Assembly: GCA_044227095.1 (NCBI GenBank)
Contig: JBGAFV010000001.1
Location: forward strand, 3,782,001-3,846,000
Reading direction: 5' to 3'
DNA length: 64,000 nt
Source of the DNA: JACMLD01 sp044227095
Lineage (GTDB): Bacteria; Bacteroidota; Bacteroidia; Chitinophagales; Chitinophagaceae
A program made the translations under genes and the position numbers. Below are positions 15,939-25,286 of this stretch, in pieces. The notes under the pieces were generated by a model. That model was not told where the DNA came from, did no database searches, and saw only the letters and a list, made by a program, of their open reading frames with translations. Numbering within the stretch: the stretch's first letter is position 1; the number at the start of each line of letters is the position of its first letter.

Positions 15939-17351
15939 ATGGAGATACTGCACGTATCAGCTGAATGTTACCCTGTTGCCAAAGCTGGCGGACTGGGAGA
16001 TGTGGTTGGCGCACTTCCTAAATACCAAAACCTATTGGGGCATATTGCCAAGGTGGTGATGCCAATGTACCGCACAAAATTTTTGTACGATAATCAATGG
16101 GAAGTTGTTCATAAAGGCGGCGCTTCACTTGGTAATACATGGTTTGAATACACTGTTATTAAAGAAAAAACCAATAAGCTTGATTTTGATCTTTATCTCG
16201 TAGACATCAATGGCCTGCTTGACAGGGAAAAAGTTTATGGCTACGCAGACGATAACGAACGCTTCACCTCTTTTCAGATTGCAGTGGTAGACTGGGTTTC
16301 TAAATGGGGCCATCAGCCAGACGTTGTTCATGTACACGATTATCATACCGGGTTAATTCCTTTTATGATGCAATCGTGTTACGATTATCAATCACTACGC
16401 AACATACCTACCGTACTTACAATACACAATGCACAATACCAGGGTTGGATGGGATGGGACAAAACACATTATATACCACACTGGGATGGTTGGAAATGGG
16501 GAAACCTCGATTGGAAAGGCTCCATCAATCCACTTGCATGCGGTATAAAATGCGCATGGAAAGTAACAACGGTAAGTCCGAGTTACCTTGATGAACTCCG
16601 TTACATGAGCAATGGACTTGAAGCATTGTTTGAATATGAAAAAGGAAAGTGCAGCGGTATATTAAATGGCATTGATACAAAAGTGTGGGATAGTTCTACC
16701 GATTCTTACCTCGACGATCATTATACGCTGGAAACAATTGAAGAAGGTAAGAAGGCAAGCAAAGAAAAATTATGCAAAGCATTTAATCTTGATCCGGATA
16801 GTCCGCTGATTGTTTTTATTGGCCGCCTTGTAGGAGAGAAAGCTGCTGATTTATTGCCCCAGGCTATTGGCGATTCATTGCACCACATTGGCCGTAAAAT
16901 GAATTTTTTAATTCTGGGCAATGGTGAACCACATGTAGAATATCAATTGGAAAGCATGCGTGGCCCTTTAATGGGTTATTATAATTCACAGATTTCTTAT
17001 AATGAAAAACTGGCGCACCAGATGTATGCTGGCGCAGATTTTTTATTAATGCCAAGCAGGGTAGAGCCTTGTGGATTAAACCAGATGTACGCCATGCGTT
17101 ATGGTACAGTACCTATTGTAAGAAGAACAGGCGGTTTAAAAGATACTGTTATAGATTACGGAGAGCCGGGTGGGTATGGTGTTTGTTTTAATAATGACTG
17201 GGTAGGAGATATAACACATGCTGTTTACAGGGCCTTGCATTTATATGCACAGCAAGAAAAAATGAAGGGCATCCGTAAACAAATTATGCAACTGGATTTT
17301 AGCTGGAACAGCAGTGCTCAGCAATACATTAACTTGTATGAAAGTATGTGA
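15939..17351 (+). CDS. glgA: Glycogen (starch) synthase
   Basis: 470 residues, a GT5 glycosyltransferase that adds glucose from ADP-glucose to the growing alpha-1,4-glucan. The N-terminal KxGGL motif is K15-AGGLGDVVGALP. The C-terminal half carries FIGRLVGEKAADLLP and MPSRVEPCGLNQMYAMRYGTVP, the E-x7-E-like nucleotide-sugar site, and RRTGGLKDTVIDY. It is slightly shorter than E. coli GlgA. It is divergent from the FHS permease. glgC follows on the same strand but only after 467 bp of repeat-bearing DNA. No branching enzyme is encoded in the window. Confidence 0.96.
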   Translation: MEILHVSAECYPVAKAGGLGDVVGALPKYQNLLGHIAKVVMPMYRTKFLYDNQWEVVHKGGASLGNTWFEYTVIKEKTNKLDFDLYLVDINGLLDREKVYGYADDNERFTSFQIAVVDWVSKWGHQPDVVHVHDYHTGLIPFMMQSCYDYQSLRNIPTVLTIHNAQYQGWMGWDKTHYIPHWDGWKWGNLDWKGSINPLACGIKCAWKVTTVSPSYLDELRYMSNGLEALFEYEKGKCSGILNGIDTKVWDSSTDSYLDDHYTLETIEEGKKASKEKLCKAFNLDPDSPLIVFIGRLVGEKAADLLPQAIGDSLHHIGRKMNFLILGNGEPHVEYQLESMRGPLMGYYNSQISYNEKLAHQMYAGADFLLMPSRVEPCGLNQMYAMRYGTVPIVRRTGGLKDTVIDYGEPGGYGVCFNNDWVGDITHAVYRALHLYAQQEKMKGIRKQIMQLDFSWNSSAQQYINLYESM

Positions 17352-17353
17352 TG

Positions 17354-17670
17354 AATGTGGAAATGCGATTGCTGATTTTGTAATTGTGGAATTTTGGGAT
17401 TTATGTTGTAAGTTAAATGTGGAAGTGTGATAAATGTGGTGAATGTGGAAATACGATTGCTGATTTTGTGATTGAGGAATTTTGGGATTTATGTTGTAAG
17501 TTAAATGTGGAAGTGTGATAAATGTGGTGAATGTGGAAATACGATTGCTGATTTTGTGATTGAGGAATTTTGGGATTTATGTTGTAAGTTAAATGTGGAA
17601 GTGTGATAAATGTGGAATGTGGAAATGCGATTGCTGATTTTGTGATTGTGGAATTTTGGGATTTGCTTTA
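17354..17670. repeat. 88-bp tandem repeat, about 3.6 copies, between glgA and glgC
   Basis: Copies start at 17354, 17442, 17530 and 17616. The first two are 88 bases, the third lacks two bases, the fourth stops after about 55. Copies are nearly identical (a few substitutions), so the expansion looks recent. Each holds GATTGCTGATTTTGTGATT and AATGTGGAAGTGTGATAAAT. Complementary words follow at 17685-17730 (for example ATAAATCCC against GGGATTTAT), so a fold-back is possible. Confidence 0.95.
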
Positions 17671-17750
17671 AAGGTAGGAGCTTAAGCAATCGGCAAATCT
17701 CAAAATCAATAAATCCCGAAATCTCAAAATAAAAAAAATAGTTCTTGTAA

Positions 17751-17790
17751 TAGCTAACAGCTAATGGCTAATCGCTAAAAGCTAATAGCT
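17751..17790 (+). repeat. Period-7 GCTAA array upstream of glgC
   Basis: Tandem degenerate heptamers AGCTAAC, AGCTAAT, GGCTAAT, CGCTAAA, AGCTAAT. It ends about 30 bases before the glgC start, where a leader would lie. Confidence 0.8.
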
Positions 17791-17818
17791 TCTCTTTAAA
17801 TTAATAAAGCTTGCAAAT

Positions 17819-19093
17819 ATGAGTAAGTCAACGTTAGCTGTAATTCTTGGCGGTGGTGCCGGTTCTCGTTTATATCCGCTTACGGCCAGCAGAAGCAAAC
17901 CAGCTGTGCCTATTGCGGGAAAGTATCGTTTGGTAGACATCCCCATTTCTAACTGCATCAACAGTAGTATCAACCGTATGTTTGTGCTAACGCAGTTTAA
18001 TTCTGCATCGCTCAACAGGCATATTAAGAACACCTATCACTTTAGTGCATTCAGTTCTGCATTTGTAGATATTCTTGCTGCAGAACAAACACCAGACAAC
18101 CCAACGTGGTACCAGGGTACTGCAGACGCAGTTCGACAAAGTCTTCGTCACCTTGGTCCGTTTGACAGCGATTATGTTTTAATATTAAGCGGTGATCAAT
18201 TGTACCAGATGGATTTCCAGGAAATGATTGAGAACCATAAAAAACTTGGTGCCGATATTTCTATTGCAACCATACCAGTAGCAGACAGAGAAGCACCTGA
18301 ATTTGGTATTTTAAAAAGCGATGAAGCTGGTTACATTACATCGTTTATAGAAAAGCCTAAAAAAGAATTGTTGCCTGAATGGGTAAGCGATACTGGCGAT
18401 GAAATGAAACGCCTCGGTCGTAATTATCTTGCTTCTATGGGTATTTATATCTTTAACCGTAAGCTGATGTTTGACTTGCTGGAAACAGAATACAAAGAAG
18501 CAACAGATTTCGGAAAAGAAATCATTCCGCAATCAATCAATAAATACAAAGTAGTTAGCTACCAGTATGATGGTTACTGGACAGACATCGGAAATATTTA
18601 TTCATTCTTTGAAGCCAACCTTGGTCTTACGCAGGACATTCCTGATTTTAATTTGTTTGATAACAGCAACGCCATTTATACCCGTGCACGCATGCTGCCA
18701 CCCGCAAAGATTAGCGGCACTACGCTTGAAAAAACAATTATTGCAGAAGGTTGTATCATTAATGCATCAAGGGTAGAAAACAGTGTGGTGGGCATTCGCT
18801 CACGCATTGGTAATGGCACTACTGTAGTAAGCAGTTACCTGATGGGTAATGATTATTTTGAAACCATTGCAGAGATGGCACATGCTGCACAACATGGAAT
18901 ACCCAATGTTGGTATTGGTAACCGCTGCTATATCAAAAATGCTATTGTAGATAAAAATGTGCGGATAGGAGATGATGTACGCATCAATGGTGGCAGTCAT
19001 TTGGAAAACAGTGATCATTCATTGTATACCGTTAAGGATGGTATAGTAGTGGTGAAAAAAGGCGCAGTTATTCCCAACGGATTTGTGATATAA
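17819..19093 (+). CDS. glgC: Glucose-1-phosphate adenylyltransferase (ADP-glucose pyrophosphorylase)
   Basis: 424 residues. It makes ADP-glucose from glucose-1-phosphate and ATP, the committed step of glycogen synthesis. The N-terminal nucleotidyltransferase domain has GGGAGSRLYPLT, the substrate-site region SRSKPAVPIAGKYRLVDIPI and WYQGTADAVRQ. FIEKP (glucose-1-phosphate site) and DGYWTDIGNIYSF follow. The C-terminal third is a left-handed beta-helix (IIAEGCIINASRVENSVVG and later hexapeptide repeats), which in relatives carries allosteric sites. The gene ends in a clear terminator. Confidence 0.97.
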   Translation: MSKSTLAVILGGGAGSRLYPLTASRSKPAVPIAGKYRLVDIPISNCINSSINRMFVLTQFNSASLNRHIKNTYHFSAFSSAFVDILAAEQTPDNPTWYQGTADAVRQSLRHLGPFDSDYVLILSGDQLYQMDFQEMIENHKKLGADISIATIPVADREAPEFGILKSDEAGYITSFIEKPKKELLPEWVSDTGDEMKRLGRNYLASMGIYIFNRKLMFDLLETEYKEATDFGKEIIPQSINKYKVVSYQYDGYWTDIGNIYSFFEANLGLTQDIPDFNLFDNSNAIYTRARMLPPAKISGTTLEKTIIAEGCIINASRVENSVVGIRSRIGNGTTVVSSYLMGNDYFETIAEMAHAAQHGIPNVGIGNRCYIKNAIVDKNVRIGDDVRINGGSHLENSDHSLYTVKDGIVVVKKGAVIPNGFVI

Positions 19094-19111
19094 TAATTTT
19101 CCTTTTATAGT

Positions 19112-19142
19112 AAGGCATCACAGATAAGTGATGCCTTTTTTT
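19112..19142 (+). terminator. Terminator after glgC
   Basis: Stem AAGGCATCAC / GTGATGCCTT with a six-base loop and a T-run, 18 bases after the stop. Confidence 0.95.
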
Positions 19143-19192
19143 ATGTATTTTTAGTGATATGTAGTTTTTACATATTACTATAAACGATAGCT

Positions 19193-20566
19193 ATGTCTTC
19201 TGCCTATACGGGTGTAAAGCCGAAATTAAGTCTGGGTCACATCATAAATATGAGCGTTGGTTTTTTTGGTATACAATTCGGTTGGGATCTCCAGCGTGCC
19301 AATATGGGCAGGATTTATGAAAACCTTGGCGCTAGTCCTGATCAGGTTCCTTTATTATTTATTGCGGCTCCTCTGACAGGATTGCTGGTACAACCAATTA
19401 TCGGTTATCTCAGCGATAGAACCTGGCATCCCCGATGGGGAAGAAGAAGACCCTACTTTATGATAGGTGCAATTGTAAGTTCATTCGCTTTGATAATGAT
19501 GCCACATAGCAGTGCTTTGTGGATGGCGGCTGGTTTGTTGTGGATACTTGATGTATTTGGCAATGTTACAATGGAACCATTTCGTGCATTTGTGACTGAT
19601 AAACTTCCTGACTCACAAGTAAACCGTGGATTTATTATGCAAAGCCTTATCATTGGATTAGGAGGTTGCGTTGCTTCTGCATTACCATGGGGAATGAAAA
19701 ATTTATTTCACATTGATAACACTGCAGAAATGGGAAGTATTCCCGAAAATGTTAGATGGTCTTTTTATATAGGCGCATTCTTTTTTCTTTCTGCTGTTCT
19801 GTATACAGTTTTTACAACAAAAGAATATCCTCCGTCTGATATAAATTTCAGGGATAAAGAAGACGAAAAGAGCAAAGGATTAACAGGAGGAGCAAGAGAA
19901 ATTCTGCATGCATTAAAAAACATGCCTGCAACAATGAAAATAGTTTCGCTGGTTCAGTTTTTTACATGGCCAGGTCTTTTTTTAATGTGGTTCTATTATA
20001 CAACAGCTGTAGCGGTAAATGTTTTTGGTGGAAAAGACGCCAGCGATCCTGTATACGCACAGGGCGCTGATTTTGGAAGTCTTACCCTGTCATTTTATAG
20101 TGTAGTGACTTTAGTATTTGCTTTTATATTACCAGCTATTGCAGACAAATTGGGTAGAAAGCTTACACACACGCTTTGTCTTCTTTGTGGCGCACTGGGC
20201 CTGATAAGTGTAAGCTGGGTACATGATAAAAACATGCTTTTTGTAAGTATGATAGGAATTGGTATTGCCTGGACAAGTATATTGTCAATGCCATATGCCA
20301 TGCTTAGCGGATGTTTACCAAAAGATAAAGTGGGAATTTATATGGGAGTTTTTAATTTCTTTATTGTGCTGCCAGAAATTGTTGCTTCGTTGGGATTTGG
20401 TTGGTTAATGAAAAATGTATTGCATAATGATCGTTTGGCTGCGGTTGAAATTGGAGGTGTAATGATAATTATTGCAGCGCTTATTTGTTTCTTTTTTGTA
20501 AAAGATGCAAAAGTTGATGAGATAGAAATGGCTAAGCTTGAAATTGAAGAAATCAGACCTGCCTAG
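19193..20566 (+). CDS. SLC45/GPH-type MFS sugar transporter, probably for maltose or maltodextrin
   Basis: 457 residues, about twelve membrane segments. The N-terminal SVGFFGIQFGWDLQRANMGRI, the loop GYLSDRTWHPRWGRRRPYF (the MFS A-like motif) and DVFGNVTMEPFRAFVTDKLP are typical of SLC45-like sucrose/maltose symporters found in Bacteroidota maltose clusters. The secreted amylase gene starts two bases after its stop, so the two are surely co-transcribed. This supports maltose or a short maltodextrin as substrate, by inference. A short cytosolic tail (KVDEIEMAKLEIEEI) ends the protein. Confidence 0.9.
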   Translation: MSSAYTGVKPKLSLGHIINMSVGFFGIQFGWDLQRANMGRIYENLGASPDQVPLLFIAAPLTGLLVQPIIGYLSDRTWHPRWGRRRPYFMIGAIVSSFALIMMPHSSALWMAAGLLWILDVFGNVTMEPFRAFVTDKLPDSQVNRGFIMQSLIIGLGGCVASALPWGMKNLFHIDNTAEMGSIPENVRWSFYIGAFFFLSAVLYTVFTTKEYPPSDINFRDKEDEKSKGLTGGAREILHALKNMPATMKIVSLVQFFTWPGLFLMWFYYTTAVAVNVFGGKDASDPVYAQGADFGSLTLSFYSVVTLVFAFILPAIADKLGRKLTHTLCLLCGALGLISVSWVHDKNMLFVSMIGIGIAWTSILSMPYAMLSGCLPKDKVGIYMGVFNFFIVLPEIVASLGFGWLMKNVLHNDRLAAVEIGGVMIIIAALICFFFVKDAKVDEIEMAKLEIEEIRPA

Positions 20567-20568
20567 TT

Positions 20569-22416
20569 ATGAAGAAAATAATTTCCTTTTTGCTGTGTAT
20601 TTTTTTTGTGTCTGCAAGTTTGTTTGCACAGGATTCTATTGCTGTCTATCCATCCAACTGGTGGGTTGGGATGAAGAACCCGAAATTGCAGTTAATGTTG
20701 CATGGAAAAAATATTGGCAATGCAACAGGTTTTACTATTAGCTATCCCGGCGTAACGCTGAATAAAATTACAAAGGCAGCTAATAAAAATTATGTTTTCC
20801 TGGATCTAAGTATTGCTGGTTCAACAAATGCAGGTGTTGTTAAAATTGCTGTGAAAGGAATTCCGGCTTTATCTGCTATCAACTTTTCGCTTAATAACCG
20901 CCGCACTGGTAAAAACACTTCTTTCGCTCAGGGCGTTACTTCTTCCGACTTTATTTATTTTTTAATGCCGGATCGTTTCAGCAATGGTGATGAAAGCAAT
21001 GATCGCATACCGGGCATGCTTGATCAATCACTGAACCGGGATTCCATTTTTCTGCGCCATGGCGGCGATATGCAGGGAATCATCAACCACCTGGATTACC
21101 TGCAAAGCCTTGGCGTAACTGCTTTGTGGATGACACCGGTTATTGAAAATGATATGCCCGACAGAACGGAGCATGGTTATGCATTTACCAATCATTACAA
21201 AATAGAACCACGTTTTGGTGGTGAAGCGGCGTATTTAAAACTAAGCGATGAATTACACCGCCGCGGTATGAAACTGATACAGGATGCGGTGTACAATCAT
21301 GTGGGCCTTTATAATTTTTTTGTGCAGGACCCGCCCGATAGCAATTGGGTACACAGATGGCCAACGCCTACACAACCTAACTATAAGGAACAGGTGTTTT
21401 TTGATCCGCATGCTTCTGCCTACGATAAAAAGAAAATGGCCGATGGATGGTTTACCAATATGATGCCCGACGTAAATCAAACCAATCCCGCTACTGCTAC
21501 TTTTTTAATTCAGCATGCCATCTGGTGCGTAGAAAAATTTGGGGTGGATGGCTGGCGCATTGACACCTACAAGTATTGCGATCTCGATTTTATGAACCGC
21601 TGCAACAAAGCACTCACAGATGAATATCCTAAGATGACTATGTTTGGCGAAAACTGGAATGAAAGCGTAGCCAACCAGGCTTATTTTGCAAAAAACAATT
21701 TCAACACCGCATTTAAAAGCAATCTTACCGGTGATGTTGACTTTGAATTTTTATTCCGCGGAATACAACCGGCGCTAACACAAGCACCCGGCGGCGTAGG
21801 ACAATTATACCAAACCGTTAGCCAGGATTTTATGTATGCTGATCCTATGGCTAATGTTGTTTTCCTCGACAATCATGATATGACACGTTTTTTCAGCACA
21901 GTAGGAGAAGATGTTGCCAAATTGAAAATGGGGCTTTGCTGGTTGTTTACTACACGTGGCATTCCACAAATGTATTATGGTACAGAAGTATTAATGAAAG
22001 GTATTGCTAATCCTGATGGTTGGGTAAGGCTCGATTTTCCTGGTGGATGGAAAGGCGATCAGAAAAATGCATTTACCGGCGCCGGATTAAGTGCAGATGA
22101 AAAATCTGTACAGGATCTAACAAAAAGGCTGAGTGCTTACCGCAAAACATCTTCTGCTATTAAAACCGGAAAGCTGATGCAATTCATTCCAGAGAATGGT
22201 GTGTATGTTTATTTCAGGTACGATGATAAGCAAACCATCATGTGTGTGATGAATACAAATAATACACAGTCCACTATTGATCTTACCCGTTTTGCAGAGC
22301 GGGTTAAAGGTTATACCAAAGCGTTAGATGTAGCCACCGGCACAGAATTTAAACTGGAAAATAATTCGGTTACGCTTGGAGGAAAGTATTTGCTGATAAT
22401 GGAGTTGAGGAAGTAA
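20569..22416 (+). CDS. Secreted GH13 alpha-amylase/neopullulanase (SusA-like)
   Basis: 615 residues. The signal peptide (1-21, cleavage after FAQ) sends it to the periplasm or outside. An N-terminal beta domain (about 22-115) resembles that of cyclomaltodextrinases. The GH13 barrel has DAVYNH, nucleophile D332 in GWRIDTYK, acid/base E361 in MFGENWN and H436-D437 in FLDNHDMTRF. A C-terminal beta domain follows. It should hydrolyse alpha-1,4 bonds of maltodextrin, pullulan or cyclodextrin; the exact specificity cannot be read. It is the second gene of the pair with the SLC45-like permease, which would import the products. Confidence 0.94.
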   Translation: MKKIISFLLCIFFVSASLFAQDSIAVYPSNWWVGMKNPKLQLMLHGKNIGNATGFTISYPGVTLNKITKAANKNYVFLDLSIAGSTNAGVVKIAVKGIPALSAINFSLNNRRTGKNTSFAQGVTSSDFIYFLMPDRFSNGDESNDRIPGMLDQSLNRDSIFLRHGGDMQGIINHLDYLQSLGVTALWMTPVIENDMPDRTEHGYAFTNHYKIEPRFGGEAAYLKLSDELHRRGMKLIQDAVYNHVGLYNFFVQDPPDSNWVHRWPTPTQPNYKEQVFFDPHASAYDKKKMADGWFTNMMPDVNQTNPATATFLIQHAIWCVEKFGVDGWRIDTYKYCDLDFMNRCNKALTDEYPKMTMFGENWNESVANQAYFAKNNFNTAFKSNLTGDVDFEFLFRGIQPALTQAPGGVGQLYQTVSQDFMYADPMANVVFLDNHDMTRFFSTVGEDVAKLKMGLCWLFTTRGIPQMYYGTEVLMKGIANPDGWVRLDFPGGWKGDQKNAFTGAGLSADEKSVQDLTKRLSAYRKTSSAIKTGKLMQFIPENGVYVYFRYDDKQTIMCVMNTNNTQSTIDLTRFAERVKGYTKALDVATGTEFKLENNSVTLGGKYLLIMELRK

Positions 22417-22484
22417 GTCGGTAGTCGGTAGTCGGTAGGCGGTAGGCGTGAGGCTTGAGTCGTGAGTCGTGAGGCGTGAGGCGT
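22417..22484 (+). repeat. Period-7 GTCGGTA/GGCGTGA array after the amylase gene
   Basis: Heptamer words drift along the array from AGTCGGT copies to GGCGTGA and GTCGTGA copies. It begins right at the stop codon of the amylase gene. It resembles the AGTC word array at 3683-3711 in period and core. Confidence 0.8.
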
Positions 22485-22525
22485 AGTGATTGTTGCGAAT
22501 GCAAGTATGCTATTATTTAAGCTAA

Positions 22526-22608
22526 GCCCTGAAAGGGCGTAATTAAATAGCCCCGGGTGAAACCCGGGGAATTCAACGCAGGAATTTCGTACAACCCTGA
22601 AAGGGTTG
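22526..22608. repeat. Three-hairpin intergenic module, copy 1
   Basis: Three hairpins, each with a GAA loop: GCCCT-GAA-AGGGC (22526-22538), CCCCGGGT-GAA-ACCCGGGG (22551-22569) and CAACCCT-GAA-AGGGTTG (22592-22608). The same order, near-equal spacing and related stems recur at 29401-29482. Confidence 0.85.
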
Positions 22609-22778
22609 AATAATAAAAAACGATTGAAAGATATTCGGTGATTATTTAGTGCTGCTCAACGTTATGCCGTACAAGGGAGTGACACAACGATGTTCAATAG
22701 CATTCCAACTGTTGGTGCACAAATAAAAAAAATAAATTGCTCTTTTCTTTTTTCCTCCTTCTCTCTTTGTTCCCTTAG

Positions 22779-23873
22779 CTATTTCTTTTCAAACACCAGC
22801 ATCGGGTATTCGCCTTTTAATCCGCATTCTTCGGGATCTTTTTCTTCTTTGTTGTATACCCAGTTAAGAATGTTTTTACCAAACAATGGGGCATGCAAGT
22901 AGTAGCGCATAAAATGTACGCTTAGCGAACGCCATACTTTTAATGAATAAGGCGGTAAGTTTTTTCTGAAGTATTCCGGGCTATGTGCATAATAATACAA
23001 CCTGCGGCCTGCATCTTTTTTTCCGGCAAGTTTTGCAGCGCCATCCATAATGCGGTTTTTAATGTACACAAATCCGCGGAAGGGCAGCATCCAGAAATTC
23101 ATCCAGGGAGAATGTTTAAACCATTCATATACCACTACGCCTTTTGCGCCGGGTTTTAACAAGCGGTACAATTCTTTTATAGCAGTAGCCTGTTCATCTT
23201 TGGGAATATGATAAATAGTATTAAGCGAAACAAAACCGTCTACTACACCATCTTTAAAAGGCATATTGGTCATGTCGGCTAAAATGCAAAGCCCTTTGTC
23301 GCCCAGTTTTCTTTTGCATTCGCTCAGTGCCTGGAAAGAAAAATCAACACACACACGGTATTTATAATTTTGAGAATACTGCAAATAATCTGTGTATTGC
23401 AATGCGCCGGAAGCAGCATCAATCATGTATGTGCCGGAAGGGTTTAAAAAGCGGCTTACACGGTCGTGGCATTTTTTTATATAATCTTGTGCAAAAGGGC
23501 GAAGATCTTCAAAGATTACAGCGTCTTCATAATTTCCTTTCTCATCGGTAAACCATCCTTTTTGATCGTAGAAATTTTTTACCAGTTGTTTGTCTTCGCT
23601 AATAATGTCTTTAATAATTTTCTCTTTGGCATCTACTACTGCAAGGTCTTTCAGCAGCAGTACAATTTCTTTTATAATGGGGTAGATATAAGCTCCGTCT
23701 ACAGTAATCAGTCCTTTTGTAATTTTTTCCGTCATTGGTTTACCATCTGCCTGCCAAAGTTGGTTGCTGGCGGCCTTGGTATTAATCTGCTCAATCTCAG
23801 TAGCTTCCAATGCTCTTAGGTCTTTGCCGCTGATTGGGCATTTTAAAATTGCTATCCATTCCATATTTGCCAT
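22779..23873 (-). CDS. SAM-dependent methyltransferase with Trm112-like N-terminus
   Basis: 364 residues. The N-terminus (MEWIAILKCPISGKDL and later ITVDGAYIYPIIKEIVLLL) resembles a Trm112-like domain but has only one of the usual cysteines. A class I methyltransferase core follows: YMIDAASGALQY (SAM-binding motif I), ADMTNMPFKDGVVDGFVSLNTIYHI and LYRLLKPGAKGVVVYEW. The C-terminal 100 residues are rich in aromatic and basic residues (MNFWMLPFRGFVYIKN), possibly membrane-associated. The substrate is unknown; a small molecule or lipid is likelier than DNA, by inference. ATG at 23873 was used; a second ATG three codons on is equally possible. Confidence 0.8.
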   Translation of the reverse strand: MANMEWIAILKCPISGKDLRALEATEIEQINTKAASNQLWQADGKPMTEKITKGLITVDGAYIYPIIKEIVLLLKDLAVVDAKEKIIKDIISEDKQLVKNFYDQKGWFTDEKGNYEDAVIFEDLRPFAQDYIKKCHDRVSRFLNPSGTYMIDAASGALQYTDYLQYSQNYKYRVCVDFSFQALSECKRKLGDKGLCILADMTNMPFKDGVVDGFVSLNTIYHIPKDEQATAIKELYRLLKPGAKGVVVYEWFKHSPWMNFWMLPFRGFVYIKNRIMDGAAKLAGKKDAGRRLYYYAHSPEYFRKNLPPYSLKVWRSLSVHFMRYYLHAPLFGKNILNWVYNKEEKDPEECGLKGEYPMLVFEKK

Positions 23874-23975
23874 AAGGGTTTAAAATGGCGGCTAAAATAA
23901 TGCTTGCCAGCCATATGTGCAATAACGCAATAAGGGTATGCTTTCTTACTTAGTGCAGCGGGTTTCTTGTCATTC

Positions 23976-24989
23976 TTATTTCCAAACCAGTTTTGCAATC
24001 TTGCCATTGCCTGCAAGAAAAACTGCGGAACCTTTTTTTGCTTTTCTGCAAACATGAAAGCCGTCTTTGCTTATCAGTTGCCAGTTTAGTCCTCCGTCTT
24101 CAGATAAGTCTATGCCGCTGGTGCCGCAGGTTATCATTTTTGTTTTGGTAATAAATTCAACGCAGGATCTATAGCCGTGGGGTGGGGTAGAAGGTGCTAT
24201 CCATGTTTTGCCGGCATCTTTTGTAATGGCGCAATTTTTTTCTGTTGAAGTATCGTTAGCAAAATCTCCTCCTACTACTACAAAGTAATTACTGTTCTTT
24301 CTTTTTTTGCTATCGCGAATGGCAATTGAATTGGCGCCGGTACTTTCTTTTCCCTGGATTAATGGCAAATCAATAGGATTGCCTTTCCAGAAAAAACGGG
24401 AATGCAGGCCGCCGCTGATAAAACATGCTTCCGCAAGATTGAGTCCGCGAATATTGGTACCGCTGGATGCAAAACAACCTTCGCCGGAATCTGCCACAGG
24501 TAATTTGTCAAACGAAGTTGGCTGCCATGAACTGCCACCGTCAAAAGTGCGGGCAATAAAAAATTTTCCGTTGATGGGATCGCCAACTACAATACCGCTT
24601 TGCTCGTTCCAGAATTCCATTGCATCCAGGAACATACCCGGCGTTTTATTTTCGTATACGGTTTTCCAATGTTCGCCACCGTCAGTTGTTTTCATAATAA
24701 CAGCAGGTGTATCAATTGCCATTATAATTGCAGTCTTTGCATCAAATGCTTCTATATCCCTGAAATCTTTTTTTTCAAAACCGGGCACCTGCATCCATTT
24801 CCATGTTTTGCCGCTATCAAGACTTTTGGCTACTGTCCCTTTGCTGCCACTTGCCCAGATTATTTTATCGGTTACTACACTTAAGCCACGAATAGAAACT
24901 TTATGATCGCTACTCAGCATCTCAATATTTTGTGCAGTGCTGCATTTGCAACAAACAGCAAGAAAAAGTATAAAGGATATTTTTTTCAT
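23976..24989 (-). CDS. Secreted YCF48/BNR-repeat propeller protein
   Basis: 337 residues from ATG 24989. A longer form from 25028 would put 13 residues before the signal sequence, so the inner ATG is preferred. The export signal is MKKISFILFLAVCCKCSTAQ; the cysteines leave open whether it is a lipoprotein. Asp-box repeats of the S-x-D-x-G-x-x-W type recur: SLDSGKTWKW, TTDGGEHWKT, TFDGGSSWQP, TKDAGKTWIA and SEDGGLNWQL. They predict a beta-propeller like YCF48 or BNR proteins. No sialidase-type catalytic residues were recognised. It is upstream of the methyltransferase gene; a link is not evident. Confidence 0.8.
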   Translation of the reverse strand: MKKISFILFLAVCCKCSTAQNIEMLSSDHKVSIRGLSVVTDKIIWASGSKGTVAKSLDSGKTWKWMQVPGFEKKDFRDIEAFDAKTAIIMAIDTPAVIMKTTDGGEHWKTVYENKTPGMFLDAMEFWNEQSGIVVGDPINGKFFIARTFDGGSSWQPTSFDKLPVADSGEGCFASSGTNIRGLNLAEACFISGGLHSRFFWKGNPIDLPLIQGKESTGANSIAIRDSKKRKNSNYFVVVGGDFANDTSTEKNCAITKDAGKTWIAPSTPPHGYRSCVEFITKTKMITCGTSGIDLSEDGGLNWQLISKDGFHVCRKAKKGSAVFLAGNGKIAKLVWK

Positions 24990-25008
24990 TGATAATAATA
25001 AATTTTGG

Positions 25009-25180
25009 TACCAGCTTTTGTTTTTCATAGCATCATCGTTGCTACGCTCAGTTCATCATTTTGTGCTAGTGGCAACTATACGCCGTGGTGCGTGTTCTCA
25101 CGTACCACTTCAGCAAATTCCGGTGTAATAGTTTTACGATGGGCTTCACCCTTCGTTAATATACATCGCCCTTTCAGGGC
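25009..25180. repeat. Intergenic repeat region: 34-bp family copy and GCCCT hairpin
   Basis: 25009-25043 (TACCAGC, then TTTTTCAT and ATCATCGTTGC) is repeated at 33068-33101 in the same orientation. At 25168-25180 a GCCCT-TTC-AGGGC hairpin is the reverse of the GAA-loop hairpin at 22526. Downstream, around 25238, are CTCTGTG words. I see no gene in 24990-25286. Confidence 0.65.
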
Positions 25181-25286
25181 TCGTCGGTTTTTTATTAAGC
25201 CTTACACATCGGAACGATTCTCTTTTCCTCTGCTAGCTCTGTGCTCTCTGTGCGAAAAAATCTCTTCTCTTTAAACCTCTTAGCCC

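Noticed and set aside
17354..17670. CRISPR-like regularly repeated DNA
   Set aside because: Units are directly joined 88-mers with no variable spacers, and no cas gene is near.
24307..24906. 199-codon plus-strand frame
   Set aside because: It lies opposite the YCF48-like gene, whose Asp-box repeats show the coding strand.
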